Below, piece by piece: positions 51,691-59,767 of a stretch of DNA of 64,000 bases (the first letter of the stretch is position 1; every line of letters starts with the position of its first letter). The DNA is from Phytohabitans houttuyneae (GTDB taxonomy: Bacteria > Actinomycetota > Actinomycetes > Mycobacteriales > Micromonosporaceae). The position numbers were made by a program, and so were the translations under genes. The notes under the pieces were generated by a model. That model was given only the letters and a program-made list of their open reading frames with translations. It made no database searches and had not been told where the DNA came from. The DNA is taken from NCBI RefSeq assembly GCF_011764425.1, contig NZ_BLPF01000005.1, forward strand, positions 248,001-312,000, read 5' to 3'.

Positions 51691-52884
51691 GTGGCGCGTC
51701 GTCTGTTCACGTCCGAGTCGGTCACGGAGGGCCACCCGGACAAGATCGCTGACCAGATCAGCGACGGGGTCCTGGATGCCCTGCTCGCCCAGGACCCGCG
51801 CAGCCGGGTTGCGGTCGAGACGCTGATCACGACCGGTCAGGTGCACGTGGCCGGTGAGGTCACCACCAAGGCCTATGCGGACATCCCGACGATTGTGCGG
51901 GAGACGATCCTGGGGATCGGGTACGACTCGTCGAAGAAGGGTTTCGACGGTGCGTCCTGTGGTGTGAGCATCAGCATCGGTTCGCAGTCGCCGGACATCG
52001 CGCAGGGTGTGGACAACGCGTTCGAGCTGCGGGCCGAGGGCTCGGAGAGCGCGTTGGACGCGCAGGGTGCCGGTGACCAGGGCATGATGTTCGGCTTCGC
52101 GTGCTCGGAGACGCCGGAGCTGATGCCGTTGCCGATCGCTTTGGCGCACCGGCTGGCGCGGCGGCTGTCGGCGGCGCGCAAGGACGGCACGATTCCCTAC
52201 CTGCGGCCGGACGGCAAGACCCAGGTGACGATCGAGTACGACGGGCTGCGCCCGGTCCGCCTCGACACCGTCGTCGTGTCGTCGCAGCACGCTACCGACA
52301 TCTCGCTGGAGTCGCTGCTGACCCCGGACGTGCGCGACCACGTGATCGCCCCCGAGCTGCGGAGCCTGGGGCTGGAAACCTCCGGCTACCGCCTCCTCGT
52401 CAACCCGACCGGCCGGTTCGAGATCGGTGGTCCGATGGGTGACGCGGGTCTGACCGGCCGGAAGATCATCGTGGACACCTACGGCGGGTACGCGCGGCAT
52501 GGTGGTGGCGCGTTCTCGGGTAAGGACCCGTCGAAGGTGGACCGGTCGGCGGCGTACGCGATGCGGTGGGTGGCCAAGAACGTGGTGGCGGCCGGTCTGG
52601 CGGAGCGGTGCGAGACCCAGGTGGCGTACGCGATCGGCAAGGCGCAGCCGGTGAGCCTGTTCGTGGAGACGTTCGGCACCGAGTCGGTCCCGGTGGAGCG
52701 GATCGAGAAGGCGATCGGCGAGGTGTTCGACCTGCGTCCGGCCGCGATCATCCGCGACCTTGACCTGCTGCGCCCGATCTACCGGCAGACCGCGGCGTAC
52801 GGGCACTTCGGCCGCGAGCTGCCCGACCTGACCTGGGAGCGCACCGACCGCGCCGACGACCTCAAGGCCGCCGTCACCACCTGA
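51691..52884 (+). CDS. metK: S-adenosylmethionine synthetase
   Basis: MetK forms SAM from methionine and ATP. All three signatures are present in this 397-residue protein: [20 protein letters not shown] with the Mg and ATP residues, [20 protein letters not shown], and [20 protein letters not shown]. Length and ends match the family. GTG 51691 has GAGAGGGG upstream. The two conserved blocks (51700-52130; 52440-52660) use more GGT/GTG codons than the middle. This could reflect high expression. As an essential housekeeping gene it is odd directly behind an incomplete conservon. Confidence 0.97.
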   Translation: MARRLFTSESVTEGHPDKIADQISDGVLDALLAQDPRSRVAVETLITTGQVHVAGEVTTKAYADIPTIVRETILGIGYDSSKKGFDGASCGVSISIGSQSPDIAQGVDNAFELRAEGSESALDAQGAGDQGMMFGFACSETPELMPLPIALAHRLARRLSAARKDGTIPYLRPDGKTQVTIEYDGLRPVRLDTVVVSSQHATDISLESLLTPDVRDHVIAPELRSLGLETSGYRLLVNPTGRFEIGGPMGDAGLTGRKIIVDTYGGYARHGGGAFSGKDPSKVDRSAAYAMRWVAKNVVAAGLAERCETQVAYAIGKAQPVSLFVETFGTESVPVERIEKAIGEVFDLRPAAIIRDLDLLRPIYRQTAAYGHFGRELPDLTWERTDRADDLKAAVTT

Positions 52885-52895
52885 GTCCCGGTCGG

Positions 52896-53453
52896 CTATA
52901 CGGGCAGTTCGAGGCAGGTGCCGCAGAAGCCACCCGGCGGCGGTGGCGGCGGCTCGACCGACCAGTCGTCGAAGAAGACCGGCTTGTACACCAGCGGGTC
53001 GGTGGTCGGGATCGGCTCCATCGTGGCGTCCCCGTCCTGTGGAAACGTCACGCGTACACAGGCGACGCGTTCACTGACGGAGCGCATGGCGCAGACTCCC
53101 ACCTCGCTGCCGCTCGGCATCGTCCGGAAGACGCCGGAAAACGGGGTGGATCCCGCGGCCTGGTAGGGCAGCAACGAATGGCGGTACGCCTGCGGGAAGC
53201 TGTCCCGCGGGTGGAAGGCGACCAGCGTGAAGACCGATTTGGGGTCGGCCGGCGCGCACTTCGTGATCTGGCCGTGCAGCGCGGTCTGCCCGTCGGCGCT
53301 CGTCTCGATCGCGGTGAACCGCCCGGTCGCACAGGGCGCCGTGACCCAGTAGGTGCGGGCCTGGGCCGGCGTGACCGTGGCGAGCGTGGGCGCCAGCGCT
53401 GCGGTGAGTGCCGCGGCGGCGCCGATCGCTCGTCGCGCGAGGCGGTATGACAC
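52896..53453 (-). CDS. Secreted cysteine-containing protein of unknown function
   Basis: This 185-residue protein has a signal peptide (AIGAAAALTAALAPTLATVT, cut near residue 32 after AQA). The mature part has seven cysteines (PCATGRF, TKCAPAD, GVCAMRS, VACVRV and the terminal FCGTCLELP), so several disulphides are likely. YWVTAPCATGRFTAIETSAD is the most patterned stretch. I recognise no family. GAGGAGA lies before GTG 53453, and the regulator gene stops nine bases upstream, so the two form an operon and this protein may be its output. Confidence 0.72.
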   Translation of the reverse strand: MSYRLARRAIGAAAALTAALAPTLATVTPAQARTYWVTAPCATGRFTAIETSADGQTALHGQITKCAPADPKSVFTLVAFHPRDSFPQAYRHSLLPYQAAGSTPFSGVFRTMPSGSEVGVCAMRSVSERVACVRVTFPQDGDATMEPIPTTDPLVYKPVFFDDWSVEPPPPPPGGFCGTCLELPV

Positions 53454-53462
53454 GGGATCTCC

Positions 53463-54464
53463 TCAGGTGGTGGTAGCGCCGGGGGCGCCGTAACGCGGTG
53501 GTTGGGGTGCGGCACCGGCCGCGCCGAGCAGCAGCGCGAGCTGAAACCTGTTTTCGACGCCCAGGCGGTCCATCAGGTGGCGCATGGTGTACGCGACGGT
53601 GCGGACGCTCAGCCGCAGCTCCTGCGCCGCCGACTGGTCGGTGTATCCCATGGCGAGCAGGCGTACCAGCTCCTGCTCGCGGCTGCTCAGGTCGATGGGC
53701 GGCACCCCCTGCTCACGTGGGTCGACCCCGTCGGCCCAAAGCCGTTCGAACATGACCGCCAAGGCCCGCGTCACCTCGGCGTCGGCGACCTCGACGTAGC
53801 CCTGCTCCAGGTCCAGCGGGTCGCTCGGCACCAGCGCCACCCGCCGGTCGAAGATCATCACCTTGAGCGGGAGCGCGGACAGCTCGCGGTACATCCCGCC
53901 GGATCGACCGAGCGCGGTGGCGTAGGCACTCCACCGGTCGCCGTCGCTGGGTGGCAGGCCGAGCACCCGCAGCCGGATCCCCCGCGCCAGGATGCTGCGG
54001 TCCAGCGGCAGGGCGGCGGCCGTGGCCTCGGCGTCGAAGACCGGCTCGGTGTTGATGGCCAGGTGCTCGTGGCGTTCGGCGGCGATGAGGGTGGCAGCCC
54101 GCTGCCGGGCGGCGGACCGGGTCGGCCAGCGCCGCACCGAGGCACGCTCCAAAGCGGACAGGCCCACTCCGCTGACCGCCGTGACGTGCCGGCGCCACCG
54201 TTCGAGCGCCGAGTCGGGTGTACGCCGCCGGCGCACCGTCTCCAGCACCCGCTCCAGCGCGACCGCCTCCCACAGCAGAGCCTCCGCCGGCCGGTACCCG
54301 CCACCACCCGTGGCCGTGGGGCGTACCGCCTCCGCCGCCACGAGCTCGTCCAGCGCACGGCTCACCCGGCGCTGGGGCAGACCCAGCTCCCGAGCGAGCC
54401 GCGCGACGGTGCAGGGGCCCAGCATCGACAACGCGCGGTAGCCGAGATCGGCGTCGGGCGTCAT
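53463..54464 (-). CDS. Two-HTH regulator (TrmB-like N-terminus, LuxR-type C-terminus)
   Basis: This 333-residue regulator starts with a TrmB/MarR-like helix set (GYRALSMLGPCTVARLAREL, LPQRRVSRALDELVAAEAV), a coil (LLWEAVALERVLETVRRRRT) and a central domain (LKVMIFDRRVALVPSDPLDL) like phospholipase-D-type sensor parts of TrmB regulators. The C-terminal LuxR HTH is LSSREQELVRLLAMGYTDQS, AAQELRLSVRTVAYTMRHLM, DRLGVENRFQLALLLG. This layout is common in actinobacteria near secreted proteins. I chose ATG 54464, with AGGTGGGG upstream; a GTG 13 codons earlier is possible. The effector is unknown. Confidence 0.86.
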   Translation of the reverse strand: MTPDADLGYRALSMLGPCTVARLARELGLPQRRVSRALDELVAAEAVRPTATGGGGYRPAEALLWEAVALERVLETVRRRRTPDSALERWRRHVTAVSGVGLSALERASVRRWPTRSAARQRAATLIAAERHEHLAINTEPVFDAEATAAALPLDRSILARGIRLRVLGLPPSDGDRWSAYATALGRSGGMYRELSALPLKVMIFDRRVALVPSDPLDLEQGYVEVADAEVTRALAVMFERLWADGVDPREQGVPPIDLSSREQELVRLLAMGYTDQSAAQELRLSVRTVAYTMRHLMDRLGVENRFQLALLLGAAGAAPQPPRYGAPGATTT

Positions 54465-54634
54465 TCCCCACCTGGTCAGCCTGGGCACAACCTCCGTCAA
54501 CACCCGGACGGAACCCCCTGTCTCATACCCAGCACTGCCCCCTGGCGGAGATCAGCAGACCATCCCGGGCGGCGGCTGTGAAGATCGATCCCAAGGCTTG
54601 CGGAATTATGCAACGCACCAGGTGCGCCGCGCGT

Positions 54635-56077
54635 TCAGCTGTTGCGCAGCAGCGGGTCCAGCGCGAGCGTCAGGTCGAACCGGGCCTCCTGGGCCACCGA
54701 CCGCTCGTTGAAGTCGTTGATCTGCTCCAGCAGGTCCGCGGCGGCGTCACGCAGGTCGTCCGGGTCGCCGCCGGCCAGGCTCTGCCGCAGGTCGTCGACG
54801 CCGTCGCGCAGGTCGTCCGCGGCGTTGTCGTCGATGCGGCCGTCGGCGATCGCGCGCTCCAGCGTCTGGTCGACCTGCGCGACAAGGTCGGCGGCGGAGG
54901 GGGTGGGCGGCGCGGTGGTCCGTGGCGGTGCGGCGGGTGCGGTGGTGCCGCGTGCCCCGCCGGCGGCGCCGGGGTCGCCGTCCGGCGCGAACGAGGCCAG
55001 CGCGGCCGCGGTCAGGCCGCCGGCCAGCAGCAGGCCCGTCATGATCATGAGGGTGGGGCGGACGCCGCGGCGCTGGCGCTCGACCCGGGCGCCGGAACCG
55101 CCGCGCGGTCCGGCCGGAAGCGGCCGCCCCACGGACGTGCGCGGGCCGGGCGGGGGAGCGGTGGGCATGGACGCGGCCGGCGCGACGCCACGCGTGTACC
55201 GGGTGGCCGGGCGGCGGGCGTCACTCGGGCGGGCGTCGGGCGGGCCGACCGGCGGGACGGCGGCGTCGAGCGTGTCGGCCACGTCCTGCGCGCGCGGGCG
55301 GCGGTCGGGGTCGCGGGACAGGCAGGCCAGCACCAGCGCGGCCACGCCCGAGGGCAGGCCGGGCACCGAGGGCGGCGCCACCGCGGGCGAACGCCGGTGC
55401 GCCTGCTCCGCCTCGTCCCAGGTCGCCACCGGCAGTGGCGGCCGGCCGGTGAGCGCCTCGTAGAGCAGCGCGCCCAGCGCGTACACGTCGTCGGCCGGGT
55501 CGGGCGGGCCGGCGTCGAGGCGTTCGGGCGCCGCGTACGCCGGGGTGCCGACAAGCCAGCCGCCGTCTCCCTCGGGACGGGCGCCGGCCAGCGCGGCGAT
55601 GCCGAAGTCGAGCACCTTGGCGCCGGTCTGGGTGAGCATCACGTTGCCAGGCTTGACGTCGCGGTGCACCACGCCCATCCGGTGCGCGGCGGCCAGCCCG
55701 CTGGCCACCTGCGCGGCGGTGCGGGCCGCCTCGGGCCAGGGGAGGGGGCCGGCGGCGAGCCGGTCGGCGAGGTTGCGGCCGTCGAGCAGCTCCATGACGA
55801 GGTACGGCACCACGCTGCCGTCGCTGAGTCGTTGCTCTCCGTAGTCGTAGATCTGGGTGACGTGCGGGTGGGTGAGCTTCGCCGTCGCCCGCGCCTCGCG
55901 CCACGTCGCGGCGAACAGGTCGGGCTCGTCATCGAGCGTGGCGGTGAGCGCCTTGACCGCCACCGGGCGGTCGAGCACCTGGTCAACGGCGAGCCAGACC
56001 TCGGACATCCCGCCGACGCCGATCTGTTCGACGATGGCGTACCGGTCGTGCAGGAGCAGCCCCGGGGCGAACGTCAT
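54635..56077 (-). CDS. Ser/Thr protein kinase (PknB-type), membrane-anchored
   Basis: This 480-residue kinase has an intact catalytic domain at 1-270: GVGGMSEVWLAVD, PVAVKALT, YLVMELLDGRNLA, GVVHRDVKPGNVML, KVLDFGIAAL and GTPAYAAPERL. A Pro/Arg-rich linker leads to one membrane segment (MIMTGLLLAGGLTAAALASF). Outside is a Thr/Pro-rich stalk and an Asp-rich helical domain (IADGRIDDNAADDLRDGVDD). No PASTA repeats are present, so it is not a lipid II sensor. It may sense ions, given the DDLRDG acidic repeats. It follows the phosphotransferase gene by 21 bases. Confidence 0.92.
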   Translation of the reverse strand: MTFAPGLLLHDRYAIVEQIGVGGMSEVWLAVDQVLDRPVAVKALTATLDDEPDLFAATWREARATAKLTHPHVTQIYDYGEQRLSDGSVVPYLVMELLDGRNLADRLAAGPLPWPEAARTAAQVASGLAAAHRMGVVHRDVKPGNVMLTQTGAKVLDFGIAALAGARPEGDGGWLVGTPAYAAPERLDAGPPDPADDVYALGALLYEALTGRPPLPVATWDEAEQAHRRSPAVAPPSVPGLPSGVAALVLACLSRDPDRRPRAQDVADTLDAAVPPVGPPDARPSDARRPATRYTRGVAPAASMPTAPPPGPRTSVGRPLPAGPRGGSGARVERQRRGVRPTLMIMTGLLLAGGLTAAALASFAPDGDPGAAGGARGTTAPAAPPRTTAPPTPSAADLVAQVDQTLERAIADGRIDDNAADDLRDGVDDLRQSLAGGDPDDLRDAAADLLEQINDFNERSVAQEARFDLTLALDPLLRNS

Positions 56078-56098
56078 GGCGACCAGTGTGGTCGATCC

Positions 56099-57073
56099 TC
56101 AGAGCAACGCCAACTGTGCGTCGATACGTTCCGCTAGCCAGGACTCGAACCTGACGCGCTCCTCGTCGTACCATCCACGGGTCGCGCCCTCGATCGCCAT
56201 GATGACGTAGAGGTACGTGCGGTACAGGTTGAGCCGCCGCAGCTCGCTCGCGCCGAGCTGCCTGCCGGCCAGTAGCTCCGGCTCCGGCTCGCGCAGCAGC
56301 GCCAACGAGACGAGCTCGGCCAGCGGGTCGCCGTAGAAGGCCCGCTCGCCGTCGATGAAGCCGGTGACCTCCCAGCCGTTGGGGCCCTGGGCGACGAAGA
56401 CGTTTCCGTCCCACAGGTCGAAGTGGACCAACGCGGGGCGGGTCACCTCATCGAGTGAATCGGCGTGGCGGCGCATCAGCGTGCCGATCCGCTCGGGCGG
56501 CGCCGGCAGCGGCTTGTCCAGCCGTGCGGCGTCGGCGAGCAGGTCGTCGACCATCGCGCCGAACGCGCCGCGCCAGGTCGGCTGCCAGCTGCGGCTGTCG
56601 CGCAGCGGGTAGCCGTACCGGCTGCCGGTGATCGTGTGCAGGCGGGCGGTGAGCCCGGCGACCTGGCCGCGCAGCGCGGCGATCTCGGCCGGCGGCAGGC
56701 TGTCCACAAGGGAGTGCAGGTCGGTGCCGGGCACCAGGGTGAGGAAGGCGAAGTCGGTGCCGAGCAGGTCGCGCTCGAAGCCGGGGTACACCACCTCGGG
56801 CACCGGCACGCCCACCGCAGCCGCCCGCTGGTAGAAGTCGACCTCCGTGCGCATCAGGTCGACCTCGTGGGTGAGCAGCTTGAGGTGGGGCGGTGGGGCC
56901 ACCTTGAGCACGAGCTCGCGCCCGCCGTCGAGGGTGACCGCGTAGACGGCGTTGTACGTACCGCCGTCCAGCTCGCGCCACCCGGTCACCCCGGCGTCCG
57001 CGCCGAAGGCGCGCGCCACGAGGCGGGCCAGCTCTTCTTCGCTGACCCGCCGCTTCGTCAGGCTGTCTCGCAC
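56099..57073 (-). CDS. Aminoglycoside-phosphotransferase-like small-molecule kinase
   Basis: This 324-residue enzyme has the APH fold: GGTYNAVYAVTLDG and ELVLKVAPPPHLK in the N-lobe, the catalytic loop VHFDLWDGNVFV with its Asp and Asn, and the metal loop VTGFIDGERAFYGDP. It phosphorylates a small hydroxyl-bearing compound. GTG 57073 immediately follows the GH1 stop (TGAGTG), so it is translated with the beta-glucosidase. A sugar substrate therefore seems more likely than an antibiotic, but this is inference. Length is typical. Confidence 0.85.
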   Translation of the reverse strand: MRDSLTKRRVSEEELARLVARAFGADAGVTGWRELDGGTYNAVYAVTLDGGRELVLKVAPPPHLKLLTHEVDLMRTEVDFYQRAAAVGVPVPEVVYPGFERDLLGTDFAFLTLVPGTDLHSLVDSLPPAEIAALRGQVAGLTARLHTITGSRYGYPLRDSRSWQPTWRGAFGAMVDDLLADAARLDKPLPAPPERIGTLMRRHADSLDEVTRPALVHFDLWDGNVFVAQGPNGWEVTGFIDGERAFYGDPLAELVSLALLREPEPELLAGRQLGASELRRLNLYRTYLYVIMAIEGATRGWYDEERVRFESWLAERIDAQLALL

Positions 57074-58513
57074 TCAGACAGTGTTGTCCGCGATCACGCG
57101 CTTGTACCAGAGGGCGCTGCGCTTGAGGAAGCGGCGCTGGGTGGCGTAGTCGACGTACACCAGGCCCCACCGCTCGTCGTAGCCCTGGTCCCACTCGAAG
57201 TTGTCCAAAAGGGACCACACGTGGTAGCTCTCCAGCGGCACGCCGTCGGCGATCGCGCGGTGCGCGGCGGCGAAGTGGTCGCGCAGGAAGGCGACCCGCT
57301 CCACGTCGTCGATGTCGTCCTCGGGACCGAGCACGTCCGGGCAGGGCAGGCCGTTTTCGGTGACGGTGAGCGGCACCGGGCCGTAGTCCCGGGTGACCCG
57401 GGTCAGGATGTCGTACATCCCGTCGGGGTAGATCTGCTGCCAGAACGCCTTCGTCGTCGCGTGCCGCTGCTCGGTGCCGCCGTCGGCGGTGACGTAGATC
57501 GGCGTGTAGTACTGCACGGCGAGCAGGTCGACCGGCGAGGAGATGACGGCCAGGTCGCCGTCGCGGATCGAGCGGACCAGCGGGCTGTCCGGGCCCTGGT
57601 CGGCCAGCACGTCCTCGGGGTAGTGGCCGCGCAGCGCGGAGTCGAGGTAGAGCCGGTTTTCGTACCCGTCGAAGAGGCGGGTGGCGGCGGCCGCGGCGGC
57701 CGAGTCGTCGGCGGGGTAGCAGGGGTGCAGGTTGAAGGCCGGGCCGATCCGCGAGGCGCTCCCGGTGGCGCGCAGCGCCTGCACGGCCAGGCCGTGGCCC
57801 AGCTGGAGGTGGTGGGCGACCTGGTAGGCCAGCGGCTTGTCGCGCTTGCCCGGGGCGTGGTGGCCGGTGATGTACCCGTTCTGCACGACGGTCTTGGGCT
57901 CGTTGATGGTCAGCCACACCGGCACCGAGTCGCCGAGAGCGGCGTACACGTGCTCGGTGTAGTCGGCGAACCGGTAGGCGGTGTCGCGCGACTCCCAGCC
58001 ACCCCGGTCCTGCAGCGCCTGCGGCGTGTCCCAGTGGTAAAGCGTGGCCATCGGCTCGATGCCCCGCTCCAGCAGCCCGTCGACGATGCGGCGGTAGAAG
58101 TCGAGGCCGCGCTGGTTGGGTGCGCCCGTGCCGTCGGCCTGCACGCGCGACCAGGAGATGGAGAAGCGGTACGACCGCAGCCCCAACCCGCGCATCAGGT
58201 CGAGGTCCTCGGGGTAGCGGTGGTAGTGGTCAACCGCGACGTCGCCGGTGTCGCCGTTCTTGGTGCAACCCGGCGTGTGGCTGAATGTGTCCCACACCGA
58301 CTCACCGCGGCCGTCGTCCTTCGCCGCCCCTTCGATCTGGTACGCCGACGTCGCGGCACCCCAACCGAAGCCATCCGGAAACGCCAGGCCGAGCGGAGCG
58401 TCAACCGCTGGGTCCCGGGACAGATCGTCGGGCTCGACGCCGTTGAGCAGGGCCGATCTGGCCGAGTCAGCGGTCGGGGTAGCGCCAGCGGTGGTCCTGG
58501 TCGGTACGGACAT
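57074..58513 (-). CDS. Beta-glucosidase (GH1)
   Basis: This 479-residue enzyme hydrolyses cellobiose and other beta-glucosides in the cytosol; no signal peptide is seen. The GH1 start block is FPDGFGWGAATSAYQIEGAA, the acid/base Glu is in WLTINEPKTVVQNGY, the nucleophile Glu in LTVTENGLPCPD, and SYHVWSLLDNFEWDQGYDER binds substrate. About 45 extra N-terminal residues precede the barrel. GAGGAGA is before ATG 58513. An exact CebR box stands 39 bases upstream. It heads an operon with the phosphotransferase and perhaps the Ser/Thr kinase. Confidence 0.94.
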   Translation of the reverse strand: MSVPTRTTAGATPTADSARSALLNGVEPDDLSRDPAVDAPLGLAFPDGFGWGAATSAYQIEGAAKDDGRGESVWDTFSHTPGCTKNGDTGDVAVDHYHRYPEDLDLMRGLGLRSYRFSISWSRVQADGTGAPNQRGLDFYRRIVDGLLERGIEPMATLYHWDTPQALQDRGGWESRDTAYRFADYTEHVYAALGDSVPVWLTINEPKTVVQNGYITGHHAPGKRDKPLAYQVAHHLQLGHGLAVQALRATGSASRIGPAFNLHPCYPADDSAAAAAATRLFDGYENRLYLDSALRGHYPEDVLADQGPDSPLVRSIRDGDLAVISSPVDLLAVQYYTPIYVTADGGTEQRHATTKAFWQQIYPDGMYDILTRVTRDYGPVPLTVTENGLPCPDVLGPEDDIDDVERVAFLRDHFAAAHRAIADGVPLESYHVWSLLDNFEWDQGYDERWGLVYVDYATQRRFLKRSALWYKRVIADNTV

Positions 58514-58551
58514 GTTCGGGTCTCCTCGGTGGTGGCCCATCCCCCTTGGTC

Positions 58552-58565
58552 TGGGAGCGCTCCCA
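58552..58565. promoter_or_regulatory. CebR operator before beta-glucosidase gene
   Basis: TGGGAGCGCTCCCA matches the established CebR (LacI-family) box of streptomycetes, which cellobiose or cello-oligosaccharide relieves. It is 39 bases before the GH1 ATG. Confidence 0.85.
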
Positions 58566-59030
58566 AGGCTAACCCGGATCGTGGCGGATGGAAATGGGGT
58601 GATCGGGTGGCGATGCGGCCGAGAGATCGTCCACATCACCCGGCCGGAGGCGATTGCGCCGGCTCGTGGGCCTGCGTCGGTCGCTTCGACCAGGTCCGTG
58701 CACGCGGACCGTCGTCGGATGCATGCAGCGTGTGTCGGCCTCCCGCTGGCGTGTCGGCGCCGAGCGCGTCGGGCGGAGGCGGGCAAAGGATGGAGCACAG
58801 GCGGGTCGGCGGAGCCGGTCCGCGCTGACCGGCCGGTGAGGTCGGTGCGACAGCCATCGGATTTGGTGCGCGACGGGCAGTGCGGTGAAGCGGTGGGTCC
58901 GTAGGGTCCGATGCCGTCGTCTGGGCTTCCAACTTGGCTGGCGCGCCCCGGGTGGGTCGCGCCAAAGCTGAAAGTTTCTCCTGAACCGGTCAACCGGTCG
59001 GGCGTGTGTTGCCTGACCCGACGACCGATT

Positions 59031-59058
59031 ACCCCATTTGGCGGTGGGGTTTATCTTC
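59031..59058 (+). terminator. Possible rho-independent terminator in GH1-GH48 spacer
   Basis: ACCCCA and TGGGGT form a six-base stem around an eight-base loop, followed by TTATCTTC. It would end plus-strand transcripts from the left. Confidence 0.4.
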
Positions 59059-59071
59059 TATCGGAGTGGGT

Positions 59072-59103
59072 GTGGGGACAGGGAGGGCAACCCCTGTCCC
59101 CAC
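59072..59103. other. Perfect 12-bp hairpin
   Basis: GTGGGGACAGGG pairs with CCCTGTCCCCAC around an eight-base loop. No gene end is near, so it is not an ordinary terminator. Confidence 0.7.
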
Positions 59104-59117
59104 CATCAGTTACACAC

Positions 59118-59147
59118 GCGCGAGAGGATCTTCCCTCCTCTTCGCGC
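59118..59147. other. Hairpin with one bulge
   Basis: GCGCGAGAGGA pairs with TCCTCTTCGCGC, one base bulged, loop of seven. It follows the previous hairpin after 14 bases. Confidence 0.65.
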
Positions 59148-59214
59148 ATGTCGCGCGGGAGCCGGGCCACGCGAGTGGCTCTGGTTCCACCTCCTCTCGA
59201 CCGGGGGGTGAGAC

Positions 59215-59249
59215 GCTGACGGCGGAGTCCGGGCTGGCCCGCCGTCAGC
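59215..59249. other. Perfect 11-bp hairpin
   Basis: GCTGACGGCGG pairs with CCGCCGTCAGC around a 13-base loop. With its neighbours it makes a structured cluster about 520 bases before the GH48 start. Confidence 0.65.
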
Positions 59250-59334
59250 TCTGCGGCTGAGCGGTTGTGGGTCCGCCGATGGTGCTGGCGGCTTCCCTGT
59301 AGTGTTGTCCCCCGCGTACTTGCATCGACATCAA

Positions 59335-59348
59335 TGGAAGCGCTCCCA
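59335..59348. promoter_or_regulatory. CebR-type box, distal to GH48
   Basis: TGGAAGCGCTCCCA has one difference from the CebR consensus. It lies 420 bases before the GH48 ATG. Confidence 0.75.
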
Positions 59349-59512
59349 TCGACGTTGGTTGGACTGTAGTACCCGTTACGGGTTTGTGAAAGACCCAAAA
59401 CAAGATCGAAACCCGTAGCGAACATCGATGAAACCCCGTGGTCCCGCTAGATCGGCAGGTCAGCGCCTGTTTGACCACACTGGAGCGAAACCGAAAACGC
59501 TCCCACTTGCTG

Positions 59513-59526
59513 CGGGAGCGCTCCCA
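59513..59526. promoter_or_regulatory. CebR-type box, proximal to GH48
   Basis: CGGGAGCGCTCCCA differs from the consensus at one end base and is framed by a wider CTTGC..GCAAG inversion. A half site AACGCTCCCAC stands just to its left (59497-59507). Confidence 0.78.
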
Positions 59527-59767
59527 TGCAAGACTGTCGACACATCGCGTGAGGGAGCCAAGACCGCGCGATCGCGGGCCGCCGAGGGCATCCGACTGTG
59601 GAAACCGGCGCCCAAATGTGAACGGGACGAGCCCTTGACTCGTCACCCGGTCCGGGACGGGCCCTGCCCACGACACCAAGCGCCTTCCGCCCTACGCGCC
59701 GCTTACCCCACCGCGTAGAAGGCGCCGCCGAGTTCACTCGGTCAGGTCCGCGAGGAGACACTCCACA

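Larger units (their letters stand above)
58514..59767. other. 1.25-kb gene-free region between GH1 and GH48
   Basis: Nothing here reads as protein. It holds three CebR-type boxes and, between 58938 and 59250, five hairpins with stems of 6 to 12 base pairs: 58939-58964, 59031-59050, 59072-59103, 59118-59147 and 59215-59249. Two more imperfect sites lie near 59371-59383 (ACCCGT-T-ACGGGT). The GH48 promoter should be close to the box at 59335 or 59513, which would give a leader of 200 to 400 bases. Confidence 0.6.

Noticed and set aside
59160-59260. ydaO-type c-di-AMP riboswitch in the GH48 upstream region
   Set aside because: A GGGGGTGAG stretch and a GC stem looked suggestive, but the conserved core elements could not be matched.
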